In this document: positions 54,528 to 63,262 of the stretch, piece by piece
Numbering within the stretch: the first letter of the stretch is position 1
Layout: the number at the start of each line of letters is the position of its first letter
Source: Minicystis rosea
GTDB taxonomy: Bacteria; Myxococcota_A; Polyangia; Polyangiales; Polyangiaceae
Direction: 5' to 3'
Assembly: GCA_001931535.1 (NCBI GenBank)
Contig: CP016211.1
Location: 3,190,501 to 3,254,500, forward strand
Length of the DNA stretch: 64,000 nt
The notes under the pieces: model-generated
Databases searched by the model: none
What the model saw: the letters and a program-made list of their open reading frames with translations, nothing else
Told to the model about the DNA's origin: nothing
Made by a program: the position numbers and the translations under genes

Positions 54528-55439
54528 ATGGTCAAGAAGCCCGACCCTGAGCAGGCGGCGCCCGCGTCGCGCGGTCCGACCGAACCCGCCGGCCGGGCCG
54601 CGGAGCGCGAGGGCCGCGTGCGCGACGTGACCGCGCGCGGCATCCGCACGCGCGTCGTGGAAGCCGGGTCCGAACGCGCCCCTGCCCTCGTTCTCGTGCA
54701 CGGGCTCTTCGCCAGCCACCGGAGCTTCGAGGACCTCATCGAGGACCTGGGCGCGCGGTTTCACGTCATCGCCCCCGACCTGCCGGGCTTCGGCGAGAGC
54801 GAGAAGCCGAGCCCCGCGCGCTACGCCTACGGGGTCGAGGCCCACGCCGAGTCGATCGCCGACCTGATCGCGGCCTTCGGCGTGGGGCGGGCTTCGGTGC
54901 TCGGGCACGCCATGGGCGGCGCGGTCGCGCTCACGCTCGCCGCCGAGCACCCCGAGCTCGTGCAGCGGCTGGTGCTGGAGGATGCCCTCGTCTATCCGTG
55001 GACCCTGGGCTGGCCGGCGCGCCTGCCGCTCGTGCCCATGGTGGGCGGCTTCGTCTTCAAGCAGCTCTATGGACGGGCGCTCTTCCGGGCGATGTTCCGC
55101 GACATCTATTATCGGCCCGGGTTCGAGGCGCCGATGGAACGGGTCGACTGGCACTACGACGCCTTCAACAGCCCGTCGGCGCGGGAGAGCGCCCACGCGA
55201 TGATGCACGCCATCCTCGATACGCGGCCGGTGAGCGCGCGGCTGTCGCGCATCGTGGCGCCGACGCTGGTGGTCTGGGGGCGGGAGGACCGCATCTTCCC
55301 CGTGCCCGGGGCCCAGCGGCTGGCCCGCGAGATCCCGGGGGCGAAGCTCGAGATCATGAACACGGGGCACACGCCGCACGAAGAGAGGCCGCGCGAGCTG
55401 TCGCTGCTCGTGACCGAGTTCTTGGAGGGCAAGCGGTGA
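54528..55439 (+). CDS. Alpha/beta hydrolase fold protein lacking the nucleophile serine
   Basis: The 303-residue product has the oxyanion region LVLVHGLFASHRSF, core DLPGFGESEKPSPARYAYG, and an intact acid/His pair (WGREDRIFP and NTGHTPHEERP). The nucleophile elbow reads LGHAMGGAVAL, with Ala (codon GCC) where the catalytic Ser (TCC) of GxSxG is expected. It is probably inactive as a standard hydrolase. The gene overlaps the permease-binding protein fusion by 4 nt (GTGA), so the two are translationally coupled. Confidence 0.85.
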   Translation: MVKKPDPEQAAPASRGPTEPAGRAAEREGRVRDVTARGIRTRVVEAGSERAPALVLVHGLFASHRSFEDLIEDLGARFHVIAPDLPGFGESEKPSPARYAYGVEAHAESIADLIAAFGVGRASVLGHAMGGAVALTLAAEHPELVQRLVLEDALVYPWTLGWPARLPLVPMVGGFVFKQLYGRALFRAMFRDIYYRPGFEAPMERVDWHYDAFNSPSARESAHAMMHAILDTRPVSARLSRIVAPTLVVWGREDRIFPVPGAQRLAREIPGAKLEIMNTGHTPHEERPRELSLLVTEFLEGKR

Positions 55440-58030
55440 ACGGCGGCACGCGAGCCTCGCCATGGGCACGCTTCCGGCGGAACCGGCCGGCCCTCGTCGG
55501 GCTCGGCTTGGTGACGGCGTTGGCGCTCTTCGCCCTCGTCGGACCGCTCGTCACGCATTGGAAGCCGGATCAGAGCGATTTCACGCTACGCCGCGGTTCG
55601 CTCGGGGCGCCGCCCGGTCCATCCGCCGCGCATTGGCTGGGCGTGGATCATCTGTTCCGCGACGTCTTCACCCGCTTGGCCGAGGGCGCGCGCGTGTCGC
55701 TCTTCGTGGCCCTCGCGGCGACGGCGCTGGCGACCGGCATCGGGACGCTCTTCGGCGTGGCCGCCGGGATGACCGAGGGCACGCGCTTCCGCGCCGTCGA
55801 CACGCTGCTGATGCGCCTCGTCGACGTGCTCCTCGCCCTGCCTTTCCTGCTCCTCGTCACCGCCATCGGGGTGGCCGTCGGCCGGACGGACGTGGGCACC
55901 GTGCTCCTGGTGCTCGGGCTCGTGGGCTGGACGGGCACCGCGCGCCTCGTGCGCGCGCGCACGCTGCAGATCCGCGCGCTCGACTTCGTGGCCGCGGCGC
56001 GCGCGCTCGGGGCCGGCCCGATCCGGATCGTGACGCGGCACGTGCTGCCCAACATCGCGGGCGTGCTCGTGGTCGTGGCCACCACCAGCGTCGGGCAGAT
56101 GATCCTCGCGGAGGCGGTGCTCGGCTACCTGACCGTCGGCATCCAGCCGCCCCAGGCCACGTGGGGGCGAATGCTGCACGAGTCGGAGCCTTACTTGGGC
56201 ACGCGGCTCTCGCTCATCGCGGTGCCGGGGTTCTGCATCGTGCTCTCGGTCCTCGGGTTCTCGCGCATCGGCGATGGGCTCCGCGACGCGTTCGCCGGCG
56301 AGGACACGCGACGCGCGGGCCTGCTGCAAACGGGGCGCCTGCCCATCGATCTGCTCCTCGCGGGGGCTGCGCTCCTGCTCTTGTCGGTCGTCACGCCGGG
56401 TGAGGTGGCGCCGCCGCTGGCGCGCGAGCCCGCACGCGATGTACCGCGCCGCGGTGGGACGCTGCGGCTCGCGAGCATGCTCAACCTGCGCACGCTCGAT
56501 CCGGCCTTGGCCTTCGACGAGAACGCGCGCGCCATCGAGGAGCTGACGTTCGCGCGCCTCGTGGGTTGGGACGAAGCCGGGCACCTCGTGCCCGATCTGG
56601 CGCGCCTCTTCACGGTATCGCCGGATGGCCTGCGCTACGACTTCGAGCTGCGCGAGGGCGCGTTCTTCCACGACGGCAAGCCGGTGACGGCGCGTGACGT
56701 GAAGCGATCCTTCGAGCGGCTCCTGCACCCGAAGACGCCGTCGCCCGGCGCCAGCGTGTACGCGAGCATCTCGGGCTTCGAGGCCTTCCATGCCGGCAAG
56801 GCGACGGAACTCGCGGGCATCACGGCGCAGGGCGAGCGCTTCGTCTCCATCGCGCTCGACAAGCCCGACGCGGCGTTCCTCTCGAAGCTGACGTTGGCCT
56901 TCGCCGCGCCGGTGTGCGCCTCCGCCGGCGTCTTCGCCGACGCGCACGACAGCGCCCTGCCCTGCGGCGCGGGCCCGTTCCGCATCGAGGCCTGGGACAC
57001 CGACAAGGGCGTGCGGCTCGTGCGTCACGAGGGCTACTACGCGCCCGGCCGGCCCTACCTCGACAGCGTCACGTGGACCGTGAACGTGCCCAGCACCTCG
57101 CAGCGCTACAAGTTCGAGCGCGGCGAAATCGACTACACGCACGAGCTCTCCGGCGCCGATCGCGATCGCTACCAGACCTCGCCGCTCTGGGCGAAACAGC
57201 ACCGTTGGGTGGTGAACCCGAGCACGTATGCGGTCTTCCTCAACACGGAGCTCCCGCCCTTCGATCGGCGTGAGATGCGCCGCGCCGTCGCGCTCGCGCT
57301 CGATCCTTCCGTCGTCGAGCGGCAGCGCGCCGATCTCGTCGAGGCCGACCGCGTGGTGCCTCCGACGATCCCCGGCCGCGACGAGCGCCCGCGGATGCGC
57401 CGCCACGATCTCGCCGGCGCGCTCGCGGCCATGGCGGCCGCCGGTTATCCGTACGATCCCGCGACCGGCAAGGGCGGATATCCGGAGCCGATCGAGCACC
57501 TCGCCATCGCCGACACGAGCGATCAGCAACAAGCCGAGGTGTGGCAGCAGCAGCTCGCTCGCATCGGCATTCGCATTCGCCTGCGGCTCGTCACGTGGGC
57601 GAGCTTCCTCGCCGAGATACAGCGCCGCCGCACCACGCGCATGGGCAACACCGGCTGGTCCGCGGACTTCCCCGATCCATCGAACTTCTTCGAGCCCATT
57701 CTCTCCACGGAGGCCATCCAGGAAGAGGGCTCGGAGAACGTCTCGTTCCTCTCCAACCCCGAGCTCGATGCGCTCCTCACGCGCGCGCACGCCGAGCCCG
57801 ATCTCGATCGCCGCCTCGCCCACTACGAGCGCGCCGAAGAGATCGTGCGCGACGAGGCCTCCTGGATCCCGACGCTCGGGCCACGCACGTTCGAGCTGTG
57901 GCAGCCGTGGATGCGCGGCTACCAGCGGCACGCCGTGCTCCGCGGTCGCTTCAACGACGTGTGGATCGACCGCGACGACGGCCGGCCTGCCGGCGTGACG
58001 GCGCTCGTGCCGCCCACGAGGAGGCCGTGA
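55436..58030 (+). CDS. Peptide/nickel ABC transporter: permease fused to solute-binding protein
   Basis: The 864-residue product starts at GTG 55436. Residues 1-295 form a DppC/OppC-type permease: LGVDHLFRDVFTRLAEGARV, and the EAA loop LDFVAAARALGAGPIRIVTR followed by HVLPNIAG. An extra hydrophobic helix (IDLLLAGAALLLLSVV, about 304-320) leads to a complete family-5 solute-binding domain (about 335-860): GTLRLASMLNLRTLDPALAF, DGKPVTARDVKRSFERLL, GAGPFRIEAWDTDKGVRLVR, and DFPDPSNFFEPI. The binding protein is thus tethered to the permease rather than to a lipid. ATPase genes (DppD/F) are not in the window. The dppB-like gene overlaps its stop by 1 nt. Confidence 0.9.
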   Translation: MNGGTRASPWARFRRNRPALVGLGLVTALALFALVGPLVTHWKPDQSDFTLRRGSLGAPPGPSAAHWLGVDHLFRDVFTRLAEGARVSLFVALAATALATGIGTLFGVAAGMTEGTRFRAVDTLLMRLVDVLLALPFLLLVTAIGVAVGRTDVGTVLLVLGLVGWTGTARLVRARTLQIRALDFVAAARALGAGPIRIVTRHVLPNIAGVLVVVATTSVGQMILAEAVLGYLTVGIQPPQATWGRMLHESEPYLGTRLSLIAVPGFCIVLSVLGFSRIGDGLRDAFAGEDTRRAGLLQTGRLPIDLLLAGAALLLLSVVTPGEVAPPLAREPARDVPRRGGTLRLASMLNLRTLDPALAFDENARAIEELTFARLVGWDEAGHLVPDLARLFTVSPDGLRYDFELREGAFFHDGKPVTARDVKRSFERLLHPKTPSPGASVYASISGFEAFHAGKATELAGITAQGERFVSIALDKPDAAFLSKLTLAFAAPVCASAGVFADAHDSALPCGAGPFRIEAWDTDKGVRLVRHEGYYAPGRPYLDSVTWTVNVPSTSQRYKFERGEIDYTHELSGADRDRYQTSPLWAKQHRWVVNPSTYAVFLNTELPPFDRREMRRAVALALDPSVVERQRADLVEADRVVPPTIPGRDERPRMRRHDLAGALAAMAAAGYPYDPATGKGGYPEPIEHLAIADTSDQQQAEVWQQQLARIGIRIRLRLVTWASFLAEIQRRRTTRMGNTGWSADFPDPSNFFEPILSTEAIQEEGSENVSFLSNPELDALLTRAHAEPDLDRRLAHYERAEEIVRDEASWIPTLGPRTFELWQPWMRGYQRHAVLRGRFNDVWIDRDDGRPAGVTALVPPTRRP

Positions 58031-59046
58031 TGCGCGGCGCGCTCGCCCGTGCCCTGCGTCGCCTCGGCTGGGCGCTGGCCGTCATCTTCGGCGTGGCCAC
58101 GCTGTCGTTCGTGGTCGCGCAGCTCCTGCCCGGCGATCCCGCGCGCATGATGCTCGGCCCGCAGGCCGCGCCGGCGGACGTCGCGCACGTGCGGCAACTG
58201 TACGGCTTCGATCGGCCGCTTCCGGTGCAGTACGCGCGCTACTGGAAGCGCCTCGTGCACACGGGCCCGCGCGTCGTCGATCCCAAGCGGGACGCCGAGC
58301 ATCGGAGCTGCGCGTCGCTCGCCCTCGGCGTCCACGTCGATCTCGGCTTCAGCTTTTTCTATCGCAAGCCGGTCATCGATCTCTTGGCCGCGCGCATCCC
58401 GCGCTCGGCCGAGCTTGCGCTGGCGGCGGTGCTGGCGCAGCTCCTCATCGGCGTGGGGCTCGGGCTGCTCGCAGCGGCGAAGCGCGGCACCGCGTGGGAC
58501 GACGCGGCCATCGGTGCGGCGTTGGTCGGCATCAGCGCGCCGACGTTCCTGGTCGGTCTCGTGCTGCAATACGTGCTCGCCTATCGCATCGGCGTGTTGC
58601 CCTACGACGGCGCCGGCAGCACGCCGACGGAGCACCTGCGATCCATCATCCTGCCCGCGCTCACGCTCGGCATCTTCGGGAGCGCCTTCTACGCCCGTCT
58701 GCTCCGGGAAGAGCTCGGCACCATCCTCGGGCAGGACTTCGTGCGCACCGCGCGCGCCAAGGGCGCGGCCCCGCTGCGCATCCTCTTGGTCCATGGGCTC
58801 CGCAATGCGCTCGTACCCGTTGCGACGATCGCCGCGCTGGAGCTGGGCGCGCTCATCGGCGGCGCCGTCGTGACCGAGCGCCTCTTCCGCTGGCCGGGCG
58901 TGGGCCAGATGGCGGTCGAAGCGCTGCTCAACCGCGACGCGCCGGTGATCTTCGGAACGGTGCTCTTCGCCGCCACCGCCGTGGTCGCCGCGACGCTGCT
59001 GCTCGACTTGGTGTACGCGATCTTGGATCCGCGGCTCCGGCGCTAG
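58030..59046 (+). CDS. DppB/OppB-type ABC transporter permease
   Basis: The 338-residue product starts TGATG, 1-nt overlap with the fusion gene. The N-terminus (LARALRRLGWALAVIFGVAT) and AQLLPGDPARMML are typical of DppB. The EAA loop is FVRTARAKGAAPLRILLVHG followed by LRNALVPVA. The final GAVVTERLFRWPGVGQMAVE is a hallmark of the family. The stop TAG (59044-59046) is the CTAG target site of the IS1182-type element; the stop is intact in both halves. Confidence 0.9.
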   Translation: MRGALARALRRLGWALAVIFGVATLSFVVAQLLPGDPARMMLGPQAAPADVAHVRQLYGFDRPLPVQYARYWKRLVHTGPRVVDPKRDAEHRSCASLALGVHVDLGFSFFYRKPVIDLLAARIPRSAELALAAVLAQLLIGVGLGLLAAAKRGTAWDDAAIGAALVGISAPTFLVGLVLQYVLAYRIGVLPYDGAGSTPTEHLRSIILPALTLGIFGSAFYARLLREELGTILGQDFVRTARAKGAAPLRILLVHGLRNALVPVATIAALELGALIGGAVVTERLFRWPGVGQMAVEALLNRDAPVIFGTVLFAATAVVAATLLLDLVYAILDPRLRR

Positions 59047-60723
59047 AGACCTGACCAATTAGGCCGCAACCCTGGCAAGCTGGTCGGCCACGCAGAGGTT
59101 CGAGAGCGCCGCCTGGCGCCGCAGATCGAACAGGTTCCTGCGCAGCCCTCGGTAGCGGGCGCGGTCGCCTTGGCGGTTGTGGATCGTGGCCAGGGCGTGC
59201 TCGACCCCGACGCGCTGGCGCAGCGTTGCTCTGCCTTCAGGCGTCTTGGCGTGCGCGCGGAGCTCGACGAGGAAAGGCTCGTTCGGGTGAACCGAGAGGC
59301 TGCGCCCTCGCTTGCCTGCGGCCTGCGTACATCGCACACGGAGCGGACAAGCCGCGCAGCGCGTGGCGGGGAAGTGGAGGGTTTGGCCGAGCGCAAAGGG
59401 CACCACCACGTCGTTCGGGCAGCGCACGGTGCCAGCGTCGAGATCGATGGTGAAGTCCGCTTTGGAGAAGAGCGCGCCGTTGCGCAGCGGGAACGGCTTG
59501 CAGCGCACCGCCATTCCACGGCGTCGATGCGACTCGATGCTCTCGTCGCCGAGATAGCCGCGATCGATGAACAGCTCGTGCACGTCGGCGCCCTGACGCT
59601 CGATATCCGCGAACAGCTCCGCTGCTGCGACGCGCTCCGGCTGGTTGGCCGGCGTGAGCGCGACGGCGCACACGAGCCCGGGCGTGTCGAGATCGACGGC
59701 GATGTGCCGCTTGTAGCCATCGATGCGCTTCTTCTTGCTCTTGCGGCCGTGGCGCATGTCCGCATCGCTGACGCTGATACGTCGATCCTTGGCGACGCCG
59801 TGCTTGATGCGCCGACCGCCGCCATCGTCGGGATCGGGCTCGGTATCCTGCGCGACGAGCTTCTCGACCAGCTCCCACTGCTCTTTGAGCGGAGGTGCGC
59901 CGAGGTGCTCTGCGAGCTGCTTGTTCATCCACGCGCCGAGCGCGGACACTTGTGCGAGCAGCTTCTCCAGCGCCCGCTTCTTCGCGCCGGCATCGTCCCA
60001 GTCGATGTCGAGCCCCGTCTTGATGCTCGTCGCCGTGACGACCGGGATGCCCGCGTCCTTCGCGACCTCCTCGAACGATCTGCCCGTCAGCTCGGCCGCC
60101 GTACGCACCACGTGTTTGGCCGCACGACCGATGAGATTGAACGTGTCCTCGACGCGCCCCGCGCCCCACAGCGGGCTCGCATCGAACGCCGCGCGCAGGT
60201 GCGTCGCGCTGAACCCGCCGGTCTCCCGCGCCAGCCGCACGGTCCTGTCGAACAGCTCGCGGTCGAGGTCGTGCTCGATCATGCGCTGGCGGAAGTAGAA
60301 CAGCGTCCCTTGCGAAAAGAGCGGCTCCTCGGCGCTCAAACAACCGAGCACCATCTGCCAACGCCGATCCATCACCGTCAGCTCGACGACTTCGTGATCC
60401 GGCACGCCAAGCGCAGCTTGCAGCAGCGACGCCAGCGCCAACTGCACCGGCGGTACGCGGTCTGCACGCTCGTAGGCCGCGTGCAACTTCCGCTGCATCT
60501 CCTCATCGAAGATGAGGTGCCGGAGCTCCCGCAGAAACACGAAGACGCGTCGCTTCCCACAACGTTCGACGATCTTCTTTTCCAACGACGACAGCTCGAC
60601 CGGCGGCTTCCAGAGCGTGGCCATGCGGCACCTCCAGTTCCGGTTTGATCAGAGGGCCGCGCCGGTGTCGATCCCGCGGTGGGTAAGGGATCGATCTTCC
60701 TTGGTTCTTAGTTGATCGGGTCT
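59047..60723 (-). mobile_element. Complete IS1182-family insertion sequence
   Basis: The element is 1,677 nt. The left end begins AGACCTGACCAATTA. The right end, read in reverse, begins AGACCCGATCAACTA, so the terminal inverted repeats match at 12 of 15 positions. Four-nt direct repeats CTAG flank it (59043-59046 and 60724-60727). One intact transposase gene fills the element. Clear ends, target duplication and an open transposase frame suggest a recent insertion. Confidence 0.92.
59059..60624 (-). CDS. IS1182-family transposase
   Basis: The 521-residue product matches the IS1182 organisation: N-terminal DNA-binding region (LASLLQAALGVPDHEVVELT), DDE core with FDASPLWGAGRVEDTFNLIG, GYKRHIAVD, FIDRGYLGDESIESHRRR, and a C-terminal Cys-rich zinc segment (CAACPLRVRC). 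The final Glu region is RQRVGVEHALATIHNRQGDR. The frame is intact. Its codon use is less GC-biased than the host genes, consistent with an incoming element. Confidence 0.95.
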   Translation of the reverse strand: MATLWKPPVELSSLEKKIVERCGKRRVFVFLRELRHLIFDEEMQRKLHAAYERADRVPPVQLALASLLQAALGVPDHEVVELTVMDRRWQMVLGCLSAEEPLFSQGTLFYFRQRMIEHDLDRELFDRTVRLARETGGFSATHLRAAFDASPLWGAGRVEDTFNLIGRAAKHVVRTAAELTGRSFEEVAKDAGIPVVTATSIKTGLDIDWDDAGAKKRALEKLLAQVSALGAWMNKQLAEHLGAPPLKEQWELVEKLVAQDTEPDPDDGGGRRIKHGVAKDRRISVSDADMRHGRKSKKKRIDGYKRHIAVDLDTPGLVCAVALTPANQPERVAAAELFADIERQGADVHELFIDRGYLGDESIESHRRRGMAVRCKPFPLRNGALFSKADFTIDLDAGTVRCPNDVVVPFALGQTLHFPATRCAACPLRVRCTQAAGKRGRSLSVHPNEPFLVELRAHAKTPEGRATLRQRVGVEHALATIHNRQGDRARYRGLRRNLFDLRRQAALSNLCVADQLARVAA

Positions 60724-60769
60724 CTAGGCCAGCTCGTCCGCCGCGACATCGACCAAGCTCGTTGCCCGC

Positions 60770-61438
60770 TCACGACGCGACGAGCGACGGGTCCAACGAG
60801 AGCTCGCTCTCGCGCAACGTCGACGGCGCGATCCCGATGGACGCGCGGCACACGCGCGAGAAATGCGAGGCGTCGGAGAATCCCGCTTCGTGCGCGGCCT
60901 CGGTGACGCTCGCGCCTTCGCCGACCGCGACCAGCGCGCGACGCAACCGATGCCACACGCGTGCGCGTGCGGGAGGCGCGCCGACCACGGACGAGAAGAC
61001 ATGCGAGAGCCGCGACGGCGAGAGCCCTGCGCGTCGCGCGGCTTCGTGGAGCGTTCCGTTCGCGCGGAGGACCTCGTTCGCGCGCGCGAGCGCATCGGGG
61101 AGCGTCGAGGACGCCGCGTCCTCCGCGACACGAACCGCCGACGCGAAGCACTTTCTCGCGAAGGCGTCGCGGAGCGCGTCGAGATCGTCCGAACGAATGG
61201 AGCGCCCCGGCTCGAGGTACACGAGGAGGACCTCATGACCGCGTGGATCGACTTCGTGCGCCCGCGCGTGCGGAACGAACGCCGTCTCGCGCCACGTGCC
61301 CGAGGCATCGGCCACCGAGACGCTCGAGGTCCCCACGATCCATTTCGCCGGCAAGTGAGCATGGACCGGCGTCGCGACGCCGCGCCCGAAAAAGACCGCG
61401 TACGACGCGGCCACGTGCAGACGACCTTCCCAGCTCAT
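60770..61438 (-). CDS. AraC-family transcriptional regulator
   Basis: The product has 222 residues from ATG 61438. An upstream ATG at 61540 is possible, but its extra 34 residues are Arg-rich and unlike the domain. The C-terminal double helix-turn-helix reads TLHEAARRAGLSPSRLSHVF ... SVTEAAHEAGFSDASHFSRV, both AraC HTHs. The N-terminal sensing domain is short and cupin-like (PVHAHLPAKWIVGTSSVSVA). It is divergent from the small membrane protein gene at 61610, which it may regulate. Confidence 0.85.
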   Translation of the reverse strand: MSWEGRLHVAASYAVFFGRGVATPVHAHLPAKWIVGTSSVSVADASGTWRETAFVPHARAHEVDPRGHEVLLVYLEPGRSIRSDDLDALRDAFARKCFASAVRVAEDAASSTLPDALARANEVLRANGTLHEAARRAGLSPSRLSHVFSSVVGAPPARARVWHRLRRALVAVGEGASVTEAAHEAGFSDASHFSRVCRASIGIAPSTLRESELSLDPSLVAS

Positions 61439-61609
61439 GCGACGGAGGCAGCCCTTCGACGAGGCCCGCCTCCGACAGAGGTACCGCAGGTCCGGCGCGG
61501 ACGCGAAGCGATCGCGTGACGTGAACGGAGCGAAGCGCACCGCGCGCCCCCCGAAGAACGACCGATTCGTTCATGCCCGTCGCGGCGAGCTGGGCCAAGA
61601 CTCGGAGGG

Positions 61610-62035
61610 ATGCAGCTCCTTCTCGTGACGAACGCCGTCGCCCAAGTCCTGTTCTCGTGCCTCTTCGGCTGGGCGATGCTCGTCCCGATGCAGCCGTGGG
61701 GGCAGCGGTGGCGAAACATCCTGCCCGTGAAAGCCGCGCTCGCTGCCCATCTCGACTGGATCATGCTCGGGTTGGCGCAGGGGCTCGTGGCGTACGCATC
61801 CGGGCTCGTCGAGCCGCGCCATCCGACCCTCGTGACCGCGCTCCTCGTGTTCGGAGGCTGGGTGAATCCCGTGCCCTATTTGCTCCGCGCGAAAGGAACC
61901 GACGCGTTCGTTCTCGCGGGAGGCTTGCGACAGCGGGCAGCGGCGCTCCTCGCTGGCACGAGCTCCCTCGCGCTGACGATCGGCTTCTCGCTGATCCTCG
62001 TCGATCTGGTGCGCAAGGTCGCCTCCCGAGGGTGA
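61610..62035 (+). CDS. Small integral membrane protein, four helices
   Basis: The 141-residue product is almost entirely hydrophobic with about four transmembrane helices (LLLVTNAVAQVLFSCLFGWA, AAHLDWIMLGLAQGLVAYAS, LVTALLVFGGWVNPVPYLLR, TSSLALTIGFSLILVDLV). The NILPVKAALAAHLDWIMLGL segment faintly resembles the hydroxylaminobenzene mutase (HabA) family, which has an AHLEG-type motif, but the match is too weak to assign. It is divergent from the AraC regulator. Confidence 0.65.
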   Translation: MQLLLVTNAVAQVLFSCLFGWAMLVPMQPWGQRWRNILPVKAALAAHLDWIMLGLAQGLVAYASGLVEPRHPTLVTALLVFGGWVNPVPYLLRAKGTDAFVLAGGLRQRAAALLAGTSSLALTIGFSLILVDLVRKVASRG

Positions 62036-62105
62036 GCGTCTCGCTCGGCGTCGTGCACCGAAACGCGTAGCTCGCGCCGCGCTCCGCCGACCTTGCGCCG
62101 TCGTG

Positions 62106-63146
62106 CTACGCGCGCTTACGCCGCCGCAGCACCCTCACCGCCGCGCCGATCATCGCGAGTGCTCCGCCCATGGTGCCGGCGCCTCCTTCGCCTTCGCCCA
62201 CGCGGCATCCGCAGCCGCCGATCACCTGCGCTTCATCGCTCCCTCCGTCGCCGCCCGCGCCGGAGCCGCCGGTGCCTGCGCCGCCCGTGCCCGGTCCTCC
62301 CGGATCGCAGGCGCCGCCCGGGTAGATGTCGTCCGACGACCACGCAGGCTCCGGCGGCGCGCCGAAGCTCGTCGAGGGCTCGTCGTCGATCCGCACGTGG
62401 CAGGGCTTGCAGATCACCTCCGCCGAGTCCGGACCGGCGTTGCCCGCGGCGTCCACGATGGTCGAGCGGAAGCAGAACGCATCGGCGGGGCTCGCGCCCG
62501 CGAGCTCGGAGGCAAGCACGTGGAACGAGATGACCTGCTTCGTGCCGCCTTCGACGAAGCGCGTCGTGCCGAAGACGAAGTCGGTCAGCCCTGCGTCGCG
62601 ATAGGCCTCGATCCGCTGCAAGAACGGGCTCCCGCCCGCCTCGAGCGCAGGCGTCTCCATCTCGACCCAATAGGCGAGATCGCTGTTGGACTGGCAGTCT
62701 CCGCCCGACGACTTGAAGTCGACGTAGTCGTGCACGTTGAAGGCGATGACCTTGGGCGCGCCCGGCGCGGTCGTGTCGGGAGGCGCAGCCGTGAACGAGA
62801 GCGAATAGACCGGGCACTGGAAGCCGGACCCACAGAACGTGCCCTGGATCGCGACCACCTGACCGGGCTCCGGCGCGGGCTGCACGACGACGGAGAGTGT
62901 AGCGGGGCTCGACGTGAGCGTGGCCTTGGCGAGGGTCGCGGGCTGGCCGTCGACGGTGACGGTGACGTCGTCGAGCGAGACGTCGTATCCCGAGAAGAAG
63001 ATGGCCGCGTTGGCCGGATAGGTCGCGCCGTTCTTGGGCGTGCTGTCGTAGACGCCGGGCGATGGCGGCGAGCAAGCTCGTGCAGGCCGCGCAGACGCGA
63101 CGGCGAGGAGGACGGCGGCGAAAACGGGGACGGTGCGAAAGGTCAT
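62106..63146 (-). CDS. Secreted protein with MYXO-CTERM-like sorting tag
   Basis: The product has 346 residues from ATG 63146. A cleavable signal peptide (MTFRTVPVFAAVLLAVASAR) is followed by two beta-rich domains (SLDDVTVTVDGQPATLAKAT and FNVHDYVDFKSSGGDCQSNS ...), a Gly/Thr linker ([20 protein letters not shown]), and the C-terminus VIGGCGCRVGEGEGGAGTMG-hydrophobic-RRRKRA. That final Cys-containing motif, hydrophobic helix and basic end is the MYXO-CTERM layout of cell-surface proteins in Myxococcota. The conserved domain does not match a family I recognise. Confidence 0.8.
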   Translation of the reverse strand: MTFRTVPVFAAVLLAVASARPARACSPPSPGVYDSTPKNGATYPANAAIFFSGYDVSLDDVTVTVDGQPATLAKATLTSSPATLSVVVQPAPEPGQVVAIQGTFCGSGFQCPVYSLSFTAAPPDTTAPGAPKVIAFNVHDYVDFKSSGGDCQSNSDLAYWVEMETPALEAGGSPFLQRIEAYRDAGLTDFVFGTTRFVEGGTKQVISFHVLASELAGASPADAFCFRSTIVDAAGNAGPDSAEVICKPCHVRIDDEPSTSFGAPPEPAWSSDDIYPGGACDPGGPGTGGAGTGGSGAGGDGGSDEAQVIGGCGCRVGEGEGGAGTMGGALAMIGAAVRVLRRRKRA

Positions 63147-63262
63147 ATCAAGGTCTCCAAGCAAGGAGGCGATGATACCCGAGAGAGCGTCAAAGAGGAT
63201 CGGCCGATCCGCAGTGGCGATCTTCTCTTCGCGCCGACGGCGCGGCCGCAGGTGCAGCTCTT

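Noticed and set aside
55586..57931. 781-residue reverse frame opposite the permease fusion
   Set aside because: Shadow of a gene with clear permease and binding-protein motifs.
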